A DNA stretch of 64,000 nucleotides from Phycomyces blakesleeanus NRRL 1555(-) (taxonomy: Eukaryota; Mucoromycota; Mucoromycetes; Mucorales; Phycomycetaceae): NCBI RefSeq assembly GCF_001638985.1, contig NW_017265158.1, forward strand, positions 62,001 to 126,000. The letters are read 5' to 3'. Under the pieces are notes generated by a model that saw only the letters and a program-made list of their open reading frames with translations, was not told where the DNA came from and ran no database searches. The stretch's first letter is position 1. Each line of letters begins with the position of its first letter. Below, in pieces: positions 35,271 through 46,900 of this stretch. Position numbers and translations under genes: made by a program.

Positions 35271-36383
35271 TCACTGCTTATCAGCCGAATAAACTAGGCC
35301 AATTTCTTTGCGCCACTGATCCATAGAACGTACTTGACTCAGGGAATCTTCCCAAGTCATAAAATCGCACTCTTTTTTGCCAGAAAGTACAGCTTTTGCT
35401 ACAGCTTCTGCTTCAAAGGTGAAAAGATTTGTCTGTTCAAGAACAATAGGTGTTATCGCAGCAGCCTTTCCGTGTTCGGACACCTCAATTTGAGTAGGAC
35501 CCAATACAGCAAGATCAGGACGCCACAGGTTGGGTACACGCAATGTACCCTTGGTACCCACTACTTCCACGCTACAGTCAGCATCAGCAAACACACCCAC
35601 AAACAGCTGAGCGCCAATTTTGTTTTCGAATCCAAGCGAAGCCATGGCCCATTCATCAACTTGAGTATCTTTCTGAACATTTCCAACGCCTTTGAGAATT
35701 GTGGGGTGAAGAGGAGAAGAACCTTGAGCAGCACCAGCAATTAAACGTGCCCAGGAAAGAGGATCTACAACAGAATAATACTCATAAGCTTTAGAGAGAG
35801 AAGAAGAAGAGAGAGAAAACCTTTGTCTGTACTCACAGCCACCAATGTCCATAAGGGCTCCACCACCGAGTTCATTGCGCCAAAGTCGAGATGAAGGGCC
35901 GAGGGAATAACCTTCAAAGGAGAAACTAGCCTTAACCAGCTTAACTTCACCAACTACACCTTGCTTAATCATTTCAGCTGCCTTTTGAGTTTGGGGATGA
36001 CAACGGTACATATAAGCTTCCATCAAAAACACGTCGTTTTCTTTGGCTGCATCGAGAATCAATTGAACTTCACGTTCGTTCATGGCCATTGGCTTTTCAA
36101 CCAGCATGTGCTTCTTGGCCTTTGCGGTTTTTATAGCCAACTCACAGTGTTGAGGGTGGGGTGTGGCGATGTAAACAATGTCAACATTGGGGTCAGCGAG
36201 TAAGGCATCGTAGGTACCGTAACAAGCGGCTTTGGTAACTCCAAAGGCTTGCCCGAAAGCTTGGGCCGAGGCATCGGATCTACTGCCAATTGCCACGAGA
36301 GAATTGAGAGGGGATTGCTTGAGACCATTGGCAAATGTGGTGGCAATATTTCCGGTGCCGAGAATACCCCAACGAAGTGACAT
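35271..36383 (-). CDS. Gfo/Idh/MocA-family NAD(P)-dependent oxidoreductase
   Basis: Exons 36383-35837 and 35764-35271 give 346 residues. The N-terminal Rossmann fold starts WGILGTGNIA, and the family catalytic EKP lies at 96-98 (VEKPMAMN). MEAYMYRCHPQ and GGGALMDIGGYPLSWARL are typical of dimeric dihydrodiol dehydrogenase / D-xylose dehydrogenase-like members; the substrate cannot be fixed from sequence. The 72-nt interval 35765-35836 is open in frame, but it interrupts the conserved DIGGYP motif. It has GTGAGT and TTGTAG ends, so I treat it as an intron. Retaining it would add 24 residues without a stop. Confidence 0.9.
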   Translation of the reverse strand: MSLRWGILGTGNIATTFANGLKQSPLNSLVAIGSRSDASAQAFGQAFGVTKAACYGTYDALLADPNVDIVYIATPHPQHCELAIKTAKAKKHMLVEKPMAMNEREVQLILDAAKENDVFLMEAYMYRCHPQTQKAAEMIKQGVVGEVKLVKASFSFEGYSLGPSSRLWRNELGGGALMDIGGCEYRQRFSLSSSSLSKAYEYYSVVDPLSWARLIAGAAQGSSPLHPTILKGVGNVQKDTQVDEWAMASLGFENKIGAQLFVGVFADADCSVEVVGTKGTLRVPNLWRPDLAVLGPTQIEVSEHGKAAAITPIVLEQTNLFTFEAEAVAKAVLSGKKECDFMTWEDSLSQVRSMDQWRKEIGLVYSADKQ

Positions 36384-37619
36384 TATATTAAAGTAATTAG
36401 AGTAGGAAAGAAAGGGGAATCGTGATCGAACGGGATATTTTATAGCAATTGAAGCGGGGAACCGGGCTCTATAATTATTATTATTATTATTTTAAAAAAG
36501 TATAAATATATAAAAAGAGGGGAACCTGGGAAGATTACATCAGCTTCTCCAGGGCCCGCTGTACCACATTGTACACAACAACAGAAAAAAAAGGGTGCAG
36601 AGATAACATTTGAAAAATGAAATCAAAAAATACATTTGGTTTTTCATATTAATTTATACATTGAAGCTGATGGTTAAACTTTGGTAGGTTTAAGAACATC
36701 TGTTTGCTTGTACTTCATTCACTTGAGATATATGAACACTGAATTTACTAGATTGAAATTACTTTAATTACTATATTTTACATTAGCGACCTTCGAGGAA
36801 TGTGTAATTAGCCAGTTTGCTATCTAAGCCGTTAAACCATCGGCGTAGGCGTAGGCTAAGTGAATTCCCAAATTTGTGAAAACATTGTACCTCTAATGTT
36901 TCACTTCCCTTTAAAGCTATCCGCTGAAGATTTAACGGCTATCTAAGCCTTTAAAGCTGAACCTTATCCTCTGGATTCTTGAAGACATATTCACCTCATA
37001 TTTTTCAAATTTCATAGCATAAAATATAGAAGGAGGCCCTTGGCTAATATGTACTACAACGGCAACCATAAATATAAGTTAGTTCTTTGCAAAACTCATT
37101 ATATTTGACATGATATCAATTATTAGCATAACACATCAAAGAGTGTAGTGTAAATAAGAGCATTTGTCTTTCCCATTCTTGCTAAATTTCTTCCATTTCA
37201 CCTATTTTACTCTTATATAAGCTAGTATGATCTTCATCACTCTCAAAAACACTCTCATAATTAGTAAAAGGAAGTTAATCTTCAAAAGTTACACTTCTCC
37301 ATATGAAAAAGACAAGTAGTCAACTGCGAGAAGGTTGCATGGTATAACATTAAAGCCAAAGAAAGAATATAAAAAGTAAACTACCAAAAATAAGCTTGCT
37401 CTAATACAAGAGTACCCGGACCTCTACACAACTGTTTGTCCAGAGTATCTGTCCTAAAGGATTGGGATACAATTATCAAAAGGGTAAACTCGTGTGTTAA
37501 ACTGTGTCTGTTATTTGGCTATATAATTTAAAATGTTCTCTATACCTCTGCAAACTTTTACTTATGGCGAATCTTACGTATATGTTTTCTTAAGCGCATT
37601 ATTGAAGTGGTAAACATAT
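36384..37619. other. Start of a gene-poor region
   Basis: No coding exons recognised. Contains two direct copies of GCTATCTAAGCC(G/T)TTAAA at about 36820 and 36944. Confidence 0.6.
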
Positions 37620-37621
37620 TA

Positions 37622-38015
37622 CAGTCAAAGCTCGATATAGTGATATGGATGGTGGACAGAAATTTTATCACTATCACTATATCGAGCGTGTTTTTTTCTT
37701 ACTCCGCGCATTATTTAGTGATATTTCTAATGCCGCTGTGAGTGACTACTGTTTTCTAATAGGATTTATAGTATTTTGTCTAAGAAACTGGGCTTGCTTT
37801 AAAATGCTAAATAAAATATATACTACATTTATTTTTTTATAGTACAAAAATAAACTCAGAGCTCGATATAGTGATACTGGTGGATTCAAATTTTATCACT
37901 ATCACTACATCGAAAAATAGTGATAATAAGCAGGCACGGGCCCAAATTTTCCAAAAAATTATCACTATATCGCGATTATCACTATATCGAATATCACTAT
38001 ACCGAGATTTGACTG
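37622..38015. mobile_element. pogo/Tigger-like MITE with TA target duplication
   Basis: A 394-bp element begins CAGTCAAAGCTCGATATAG and ends with the inverse, ending ATTTGACTG. It is flanked on both sides by TA (37620-37621 and 38016-38017). CAGTCAAA...CTCG termini and a TA duplication are typical of pogo/Tigger-type Tc1-mariner elements. The TATCACTATATCGA motif recurs several times inside in both orientations. An internal left-end copy near 37860 suggests a nested or duplicated terminus. There is no transposase, so movement would have needed a partner. Confidence 0.85.
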
Positions 38016-38017
38016 TA

Positions 38018-40780
38018 GGTTGTTCTTTGTATATGCTTATTTTAATAAAATAAGCTCAAATACAAGTAAATATAACGTAAATCTTCTTAAATAGCAGTAA
38101 ACCCTTGGAAACAAAACATAATATATAAAGAAAATATTAATATAGATATTGTATTGGCCAATTATTCGTAAAAATGTATGTTAACAAGGTCATTATGGTT
38201 GTTTTTTCTCTCTCATCACAACCATCGTCTCCCTATTCGAAGTCGATGAATAATTTAAACACAGATATTAGAATTTTGCTACTTTTGGTATACAGTATTT
38301 AAATCCAGATAGAAAGCTCTCTATTTGTACTCCACTCTTTGCTTCCAGCGTATGCTTGTAATGTCAGAATATAGGACGGCTTTCTTCATATAAACGTTTA
38401 TACAAGCTGATATTCTGTTATGCAGAGCATATATAGATATATAGCTATTCTATAATGTCTCTTATGCTAAATAATATTCTCTTTTCTTTAAAAAAAATAT
38501 CTCTAACTTTTGAACACTCCAAATTGATGCCTTTTGGAGTGTCTGGTTTATGTATTCAACTAAAAAAAAATTGTACTTTTAGAAACAACTCGTATTTTTG
38601 CTATTGGGCATTTAAAAAGCTTATTGAAGTGGTGCAAGTTTCCCGAATTTCAGGGTTCTATGCTTTTTGAGAGTGAAAAAATCGGATATTTTGATCAACA
38701 TTCGAGTAATTGTAATATAATAAACCTCGAAGAGGTGGATCACAATGTGTCTCACCAGGTTACTTAAAGCCAAAAAAAAAAACATTGCTTATTTGATTCG
38801 ATTTTTAATTTTCTATAATTGAAAAGCTATGATTACCATTGGTGTGCATTTGCATATGCTTGTAGAAATCTTAAAAAATATCATTTCCAGTACACTCATA
38901 TTTAATCGACCATAGAAAAGGTTCACTTATACAAAGGCTCCGTGCTTCAAACTAAAATAGTCTCAAGCGAACCAAAGCTAGACTATGAACCTCAAAATAA
39001 TAAGTGGAATCATACTATACAGTACTGTAGCGCATTATATTGTATTACAAAACAAAAGTTATAAATCAAAGCCTTTAATCCAACAGAGTATTATTTCTAG
39101 GTTATTCGTGCATCCAGTTGAGTTTGGTATACAAGCGCAAAATATCAAAAGCACTAGATCCTATAAATCGATAATTAGTAATCGATAGCGTCTTGCTCCC
39201 AACCAAACAAAACCTATACTTTCAGTATCAGTAGATTGTCTCTTTGCTTTCATATTGTGTCGTCAGTCAGTCTGAGCAATAACAGAAAAAAATAGTAAAT
39301 AAGCAGAGCCTTTAAAAGGTGATTTATATATATGTAATAGCCATTTTACTAGCTTGATCTATCTGTGACCAGGCTAGCACAATTGCAAGCACCACTACTT
39401 TTTCATGGTGTATAATGTAACTTATATAAATAATTATAATTATCGATAGAATGGTGTATATTTGAACACATATAAATGTAAAGTGTTTCAGGCAGTTGGG
39501 TTATGCTGTATTAATTTCTCGGTTGGATTATGATTGGTTTATAAAGTAGTACAAACCAAGGTCGATTGACAAACACTAGCCTAGACCCTGTTCTTCTTTT
39601 TACTTTTATTTTACTCTAAGAACGATGCTTTAACTTGAGGTACCAACGACTTTCAATAGTCAGGCTGTCAATCCCTTCATACTGAAGCACTGAAAGTACT
39701 TTTATTTCAAGAAAGTATTCCTACACTTTGTGTTTATTAACTCAAGACACTGGTGAAAAAGCTAGAAGAAAAATGGAAGTCTTTCACACGAAAGAAAAGA
39801 AAAGATATAAGCAGCAATTTTTTTCGGGGGTGCTTCTTAAACTAATAAAGTCACAGCATGTGAAACAAACAAACAAGAAAACAAACAAATAAATATACAC
39901 AAGACTTTAATTAAAGCTTTATAATCAACACAACTTTACACTTCTTTATTGTAGTTTAACGTCTAGCCGATTAATACTTTGTATATCAGTAGTACAGCTA
40001 AAATGAACACAGAGGCATATATAGTGTCTCGACAAGTGGCTGTTCAAAAGCATAAGCCTTGTTAACAGAATCACAACAGAAAGTAGAATAAAAAAGGGGA
40101 TGGGGGTCCATAGCAACTGAATAATTTGACATGCATATAGTCCACCAATCGGAAGACATCATTTAAATGTTTTCATGCTAAAGTAAAGTCTGGACCACTA
40201 TTGCTACTATGCTCCTCTAAGCCCCATGACACATGTGATGCTGCACGGACAGCACGGACCTTATGTGACATAAAAAGAACTAAAAAGAAAAGAGGCAAAA
40301 GAAAAAAAAGTAAAACAAGTGCCTGCACAGCACATCCTTCAGAATGTAAGTGATACTTCTTTAACACCCAAAACCCATATTTTAAGCATAGATATTAAAT
40401 AAAGAAGTAAAATAATAATAATATATACATGTTGTCAAGGCTAAAAGATAAAAGAAAACCGAAAAAGGAATAAGAAAAAAACCGAATTTTATAATATATT
40501 ATCAAACTATCATAATAAGAATAATAAAAAAGAACAGTAACTCATGATTGAGACGTCATGAGTTTTATAAAAAAAAAACACCTATCCAAACAGAACGCGT
40601 CAAAACAACTCTCTTCCACATACCATTAATACTTTATACACTTCTTTACTGCTCTCTCACAAACTGCTTTAATCAACATAGACGTTAAAGACGAATCACG
40701 ACCAATACAAATCCATTTTGCTAGTCAAATCTCAGGCTTTTATCATATGTAAAACAGTCAGTAGCAAGATATAAGACAAC
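38018..40780. other. Gene-poor AT-rich DNA upstream of the tandem array
   Basis: No exon supported on either strand. The last 180 bp before 40781 are pyrimidine-rich and resemble 5' leaders of genes in this window. Confidence 0.55.
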
Positions 40781-40942
40781 ATGTCAAAACCAGTACACAG
40801 CAAAAATGAAATACTGAGGTCCAACACTGGTTTGATCATCAATCCACTCAAAGCCTATCCACGCTCAGAAACAAAAGATAAACTGACAGGACTTACTATA
40901 TTTCAAGGAGTATATGATATTCATCAAAGACACACATTGTGA
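40781..40942 (+). CDS. Short open frame abutting the tandem array, possible first exon
   Basis: ATG at 40781 in a good context (ACAACATGTCA) opens a 53-residue frame starting MSKPVHSKNEILRSNTG. A GTATAT donor-like site at 40910, phase 0, matches the donor-like GTATAT used throughout the following array, and TTTGTCTAG lies about 50 nt downstream of it. So this may be the first coding exon of a transcript running into the array. No signal peptide or known domain is visible. It may equally be a chance frame. Confidence 0.25.
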   Translation: MSKPVHSKNEILRSNTGLIINPLKAYPRSETKDKLTGLTIFQGVYDIHQRHTL

Positions 40943-40949
40943 AGATTAT

Positions 40950-43900
40950 ATTTGTCTAGTCTTTTGACAAACAAGGTCAACGATAAAAATAAGATCTCCA
41001 TCCAGGCCTACAGGTATATAAAGGCTCGTTGATTAATCATTCACTGTCTTTTATATTTCTGTAGGGACTTTTCAGGCAAAGTCAAGCAATCAAGAACAGG
41101 TTTCCATCCAGGGCCACAGGTACACCAAGACTCGATGAGCATATACTCATTGTCTTTTGTATGCTTCTAGTGTCTTCCGTCCAGGTCAAGCATCAGGGAT
41201 CCGATCAGAGTCTACGGATTAGGTATATAAAAACACGATGCGCAGTTACTCACTTGTTTTTGTATATTTCTAGTATCTGTTCCATCCAGGTCAAGCTTCA
41301 AGTCCTATGTCAAAGTCCACGGTTTCAGGTATATCAAAACTCGATGCGCAGTTACTCACTTGTTTTTGTATATTTGTAGTATCCATTCCGTCCAGGTCAA
41401 GATTCAAGGCCCATGTCAAGGTCCACGGTTTCAGGTATATCAAAACTCGATGAGCAGTTACTCATTTGTTTTTGTATATTTGTAGTATCCATTCCGTCCA
41501 GGTCAAGCTTCAAGGTTCAGGTCAAGGTCCACGGTTTCAGGTATATCAAAACTCGATGAGCAGTTGCTCACTTGTTTTTGTATATTTGTAGTATCCATTC
41601 CATCCAGGGCAAGCTTCAAGGTTCAAGTCAAGGTCCACAGTTTCAGGTATATCAAAACTCGATGAGCAGTTACTCATTTTTTTTTGTATATTTGTAGTAT
41701 CTATTCCATCCAGGGCAAGCTTCAAGGTTCAGGTCAAGGTCCACGGGTTCAGGTCGAGGTCCACGGTTTTCAGGTATATCAAAACTCGATGAACAATTAC
41801 TCACTTGTGTTTGTATATTTGTAGTATCCATTCCATCCAGGTCAAGCTTCAAGGTTCAAGTCAAGGTCCACCGTTTCAGGTATATCAAAACTCGATGAGC
41901 AGTTACTCACTTGTTTTTGTATATTTGTAGTATCCAATCCATCCAGGAAAAGCATCAAGGTTCCGATCTCCCAGCTATGGTTATAGGTATAACAAAACCA
42001 TATGCGCATTTACTCGCTAGCTTTTATCTATTACTAGTTTTCAGCCACCCAGGTCAAGTGTCAAGGTTCCGATTTCCCGGCAATGGGTATAGGTATAACA
42101 AATCGTTGTGGGAATATACTCACTAGTTATAATATATTTATAGTGTTCAGCCATCGATGTCAGGCGTCAAGGTTCCGATCTTCCAGCCAAGGTTATAGGT
42201 ATAACAAAACATTATGGAAATATACTCACTGGTCTTAATATGTTTTTAGTGTTCCGTCATCCAGGTCAATCAACAGGATTCTGATCTCCCGTCCATGGTT
42301 ATAGGTATAACAAAACGTTATGGCAATATACTCACTATTTTAAATATGTTTCTAGTGTTTAGCCATCCATGTCAAGCGTCCAGGTTCCGATCTCCCAACC
42401 ATATTTACAGGTATAACAAAACGTTATGCGCATTTACTCGCATGCTTTTATCTATTACTAGTGTTCAGCCATTTAGGTCAAGTGTCAAGGTTCCGATTGC
42501 CCGCCCATGGTTAAAGGTATAAAAAACATTATGGGCATATATTGACTAGTTTTTATATTTATTTGTGAACTCCAGCCATCCGTGTCAAGCGTCAAGAACC
42601 CGATCCCCCGTCCATGGTTACAGGTATAAAAACATTATGGGCAAATACTTACTAGCTTTTATCTATTTCTAGTCTCCGGTCATCAATGTGAAGCGGCAAG
42701 GACCCGATCGCCCGTCAATGGTTACAGGTAAAAAAAAACCATTAGGGACATATACATATACACACTAGCTTTTATCTATCTCTAGTCTCCAGTTATCCAG
42801 GACAAGCATCACGGTTTCGATCTCCCAGCTATGGTTATAGGTATAACAATACATTATGCGCATTTACTCACTAGCTTTTATCTATTACTAGTGTTCAGCC
42901 ATCCAGGTCAAGTGTCAAGGACCCGATCGCCCGGCCATAGGTATAGGTATAACAAAACGTTGTGGGTATAGACTCACTAGTTTTATCTATTTCTAGTGTT
43001 CAGTCGTCCAGGTCTAGCAACAAGGTTTTGATCGCCCGTCCATGGTGATAGGTATAACAAAGCGATATGGGCATATACTCTCTAGCTTTAATATATTTTT
43101 AGTGTTCAGTCATCCGGATGAAGCGTCAAGGACCTGATCGCACGTCTATGGTTATAGGTATAAAAAAAATTGGTATATACTCACTAGTTTTGATTTAGTT
43201 CTAGTCTCCAACCATCTGGTCAAACATTAAGGTTCTGATCTCCCAGCCAAGGTTATAGGTATAACAAAACGTTATGGGCATATACTCACTAGTTTTAATA
43301 TATGTCTAGTGTTCAGTCATCTAGGACAAGCATCAAGGGTCTGATAGCCCGTCTATAGTTATAGGTATAAAAAAACATTATGGGCATATACTCACTAGCT
43401 TTAATATATTTCTAGTGTTCAGTCATTCATGTCAAGCATCAAGGTTCCGATCACCCGTCTATAGTTATAGGTATAAAAAAACGTTATGCCCATATACTCA
43501 CCAGATTTAATATATTTCTAGTATTCAGCCATCCATGTCAAGCCTCAAGGTTCAGATCGCCCGTCCATGGTCATAAGTATAAAACAACATTATGGGCATA
43601 TACTCACTAGCTGTAATATACTTCTTGTGTTCAGTCTTCCAGGTCAAGCATCAAGATTCTGATCTCCCCGCCATAGTTATAGGTATAAAAAAACATTATG
43701 GGCATATACTCACTAGATTTAATATATCTCCAGTCTCCAGCTATCCAGGTCAAGCATCAATATTCCGATCTCCCCGCCATGGTTATAGGTATAAAACAAC
43801 ATTATGGGCATATACTCACTAGATTTAATATATCTCCAGTCTCCAGCTATCCGGATCAAGCATCAAGATTCCGATCTTCCCGCCATGGGTATAGGTATAA

Positions 43901-46900
43901 AAAAACATTATGGGCAAATACTCACTAGATTTAATATATCTCCAGTCTCCAGCTATCCAGGTCAAGCATCAAGATTCCGATCTCCCCGCCATGGGTATAG
44001 GTATAAAAAGCATTATGGGCATATACTCATTATTTTAATCTAGTTCTAGTCTCCAGCTATCCAGGTCAAGCATCAAGATTCCGATCTCCCCGCCATGGTT
44101 ATAGGTATAACAAAAATCGATGAGCAATCACACTCGGCTTTATTTATTTCTAGTGTTGAATCCACCAAGATCATGCTTCACGGATCCGGATTCAGTCCGT
44201 GGCTATAGGTATACAAAAACTCGGTGAGCAATTACTCATTGGATTTTATATATTTCTAGTGTCTACTGATCCACGGCAATTATCATGATCCGATATTCAT
44301 GAATTGTTATAGCTAACCAAGTTTCCTTTAAACCTTTACTTAAAACAAACTATACTCTTTATTTATACTTTCTTTTGATGGCAAAGAACGATGATCAAAT
44401 ATACATCCATTATGGAAGGTATACAAGTCGTTCTTGGCCATTACTAACCTAGAAGTATATATGACTATTGTTTTTACTCTTCAGGCCAAACAGCAAGGAT
44501 CAAAACTCAAATTTGGGCTACAGGTAAACAAGTCTTCTTGAGCTTTTACTTACTGTCATTTATATATTTCTAGTGTTTTTTTCCTTAAAGTTCAAATATC
44601 AAGGATCTGATTTCAAATCAAGGTTACGGGTACACACTTTTCTCTTTGTCTTTACATGCTTTCTTTCGTACTGGCCTAGTGTGTTTACGATCCGGCTACA
44701 CAATGAAAAGTTTGTTTTCCTTCCAGTACGACAGGTATATACATCTAGTTCGGCCTTTAGTTACTGTTGGCTTTATTTCTCTACTGGCTTCACAGTCCAA
44801 GCCAGCCATCATGGATCCTATATCCGTCCAGTGTTACAGGTATACACTTCTCTTTGGGATTTTACTTACTGTCGGTTTTAATTTTCTACTGTCCTTAAAG
44901 TCAAGGCCAACGACCAATCATCTGGTATCCGCCGAGAATTACAGATATAAAAATGTTATTGGGCCGTTACTTATAATTGTTTTTGTTTCTCTAGTGTCCT
45001 TGCAGTCAAGGGTAACGAGCAAGAACCCGGTCTCCATATTGGGATATAGTGTTACACATCTCTTTGATTTTTGACTTGCTGCAAACTGTATTTTTTCTCG
45101 TGACTTTACAGTCAAATTCAACGCTCAAGGATCCGGTTTCCATCAAGTTTTACAGGTATACAAATCTGACAAGTGCTTTTATTTAATGTGTCTTTTTTTT
45201 TTGTCAAGTGCCTTTACTGTCTATGCCAATGATTCCGAATCCGAGCCCTATCCAGAGTGACAGGTATACAAATATGTTTGCGTCTTTACTAACTTTTAGT
45301 TTTATATGTCTAGTGCCTATACGGTTTAGGCCGAAGAACTAGAACTTGATATTCATCCATACTTGCAGATATATATTTTTCGTTGGGCCGTTGATTATTG
45401 GCTTTTTTTATCCGTCTATTGTTTTTACTGTCAAGGGCAACCATCAAGGATTCGATCTCCATCCAGTATGACAGGTATACACTTTTCTTTGGGTTTCTAC
45501 TTATCGCTTGTTTTTTTTGTCTAGTGTTTTCACCGCCCAGGTCGAAGAACAAGGATTTCTTCTTCATCCACGGTTACAGGTATACAATTCTCTTTTAGCC
45601 TTTGCATAACGCTTGTTTGATTTTTCTAATTTCATTAATGTCTATGCTAAATAATAAGCATCTACTCTCCATCTAAGGCCATAGGTTTAAAAAATATTTT
45701 TAAGTATTATTTTACTATTTATTAATTAATTAATTATTATTTTTTTAATTTTACACAGCCAAGGCCAATCGATCCAGGTTTACTGTCCTCTAGGGTAACA
45801 AGTATATGTACATACCTGATCGTTTACTTACTGCTTGTTGTTTCGAGTAATTTTTATTTAGTCAAACTGAATTACCAAAGTTTTACTATCTACCTAGTGC
45901 CCGAGGTATACAGGTCTCATTTAGTACTCACGTATCACTTATTATTCTGTCTAGCTTTTTTATAGTTTAAGCCAGCAATCGGGTTTTTAATCTCCATTAA
46001 GGATTAAAGGTATACATGACTATGTGAACCTTTACTTACTAGCTATTATATTTTCTAGTCTTTTTACAGGAAAGGCCCACAATTAATATGAGTTGTTTAT
46101 CCGGGGGGGACAGGTATACAAATCTGCCAAAAAATCTACTTACTATATATTTGCATAATGTTTTTACAGCCGAAGCCAACGATCAAAGCTTTGATATTCT
46201 TTTGGGCTCACAGGTATAAAAGTCTCTTTGACTTTTTAGGTACTATCAGCTGTTTTGTTCTAACCCTTTCTTCTCCGTAGCAAGCGTTCAATGCTCAGCT
46301 CTACATCAAAGGTCGCAGGTATACAAGAATCTTTAAGCAATTTACTAAAAGTTAGATTTTCCTAGCGTTTACATAGTCAAGGCGAAATGATCATGTTCTT
46401 TCTATCCATTCAAGGTTCTAGGTACACACGCACATTTTAGCATTTATTCTTCACTGGTTGAATCTTTTTAATCTTTGACAGTCCATGCCGAGAATCAAGG
46501 TTGCACTTCAAAAAATAGGGTTAAGGTATACATGCCTTTTTAAGCATTTACTTACTACTAGTTGCTTTATTCAGACTTTATACAGTCGAGACCAAAGATC
46601 TAGAGCCCGATTTCCGCATAGATTTACAGGGATACAAGTGGCTTTCTTTACCCATTAACATATTGATAGCTGTTTGAAGCAGTCTTTTTACAGTTCAATT
46701 CAACAGTCAAGGTCCAAATCCCCGTCAAAAATCACTGATATACTGCCACTTTTTAGTATTTACTTACTGCCAATTGTGTTTCTTTAGTCTACTCACAGAA
46801 AAGGCCAACAATCAAGATGCCACTCTCCTTCTTGGATGTTAGGTATACCAGTATCTTTGGTATTTACCTATTACCAGCTTTAGTTCGGTAGTCTTTTCAC

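Noticed and set aside
35765..35836. Reading the Gfo/Idh gene as a single 370-residue exon
   Set aside because: The extra 24 residues interrupt the conserved DIGGYP-type motif and have intron ends.
43592..44043. Overlapping plus-strand frames of 76-79 residues with repeated GIYSLDLIYLQSP-type peptides
   Set aside because: They read straight through the intron-like part of each unit. The 106-bp period shifts frame by one each unit, so they are a by-product of the array.
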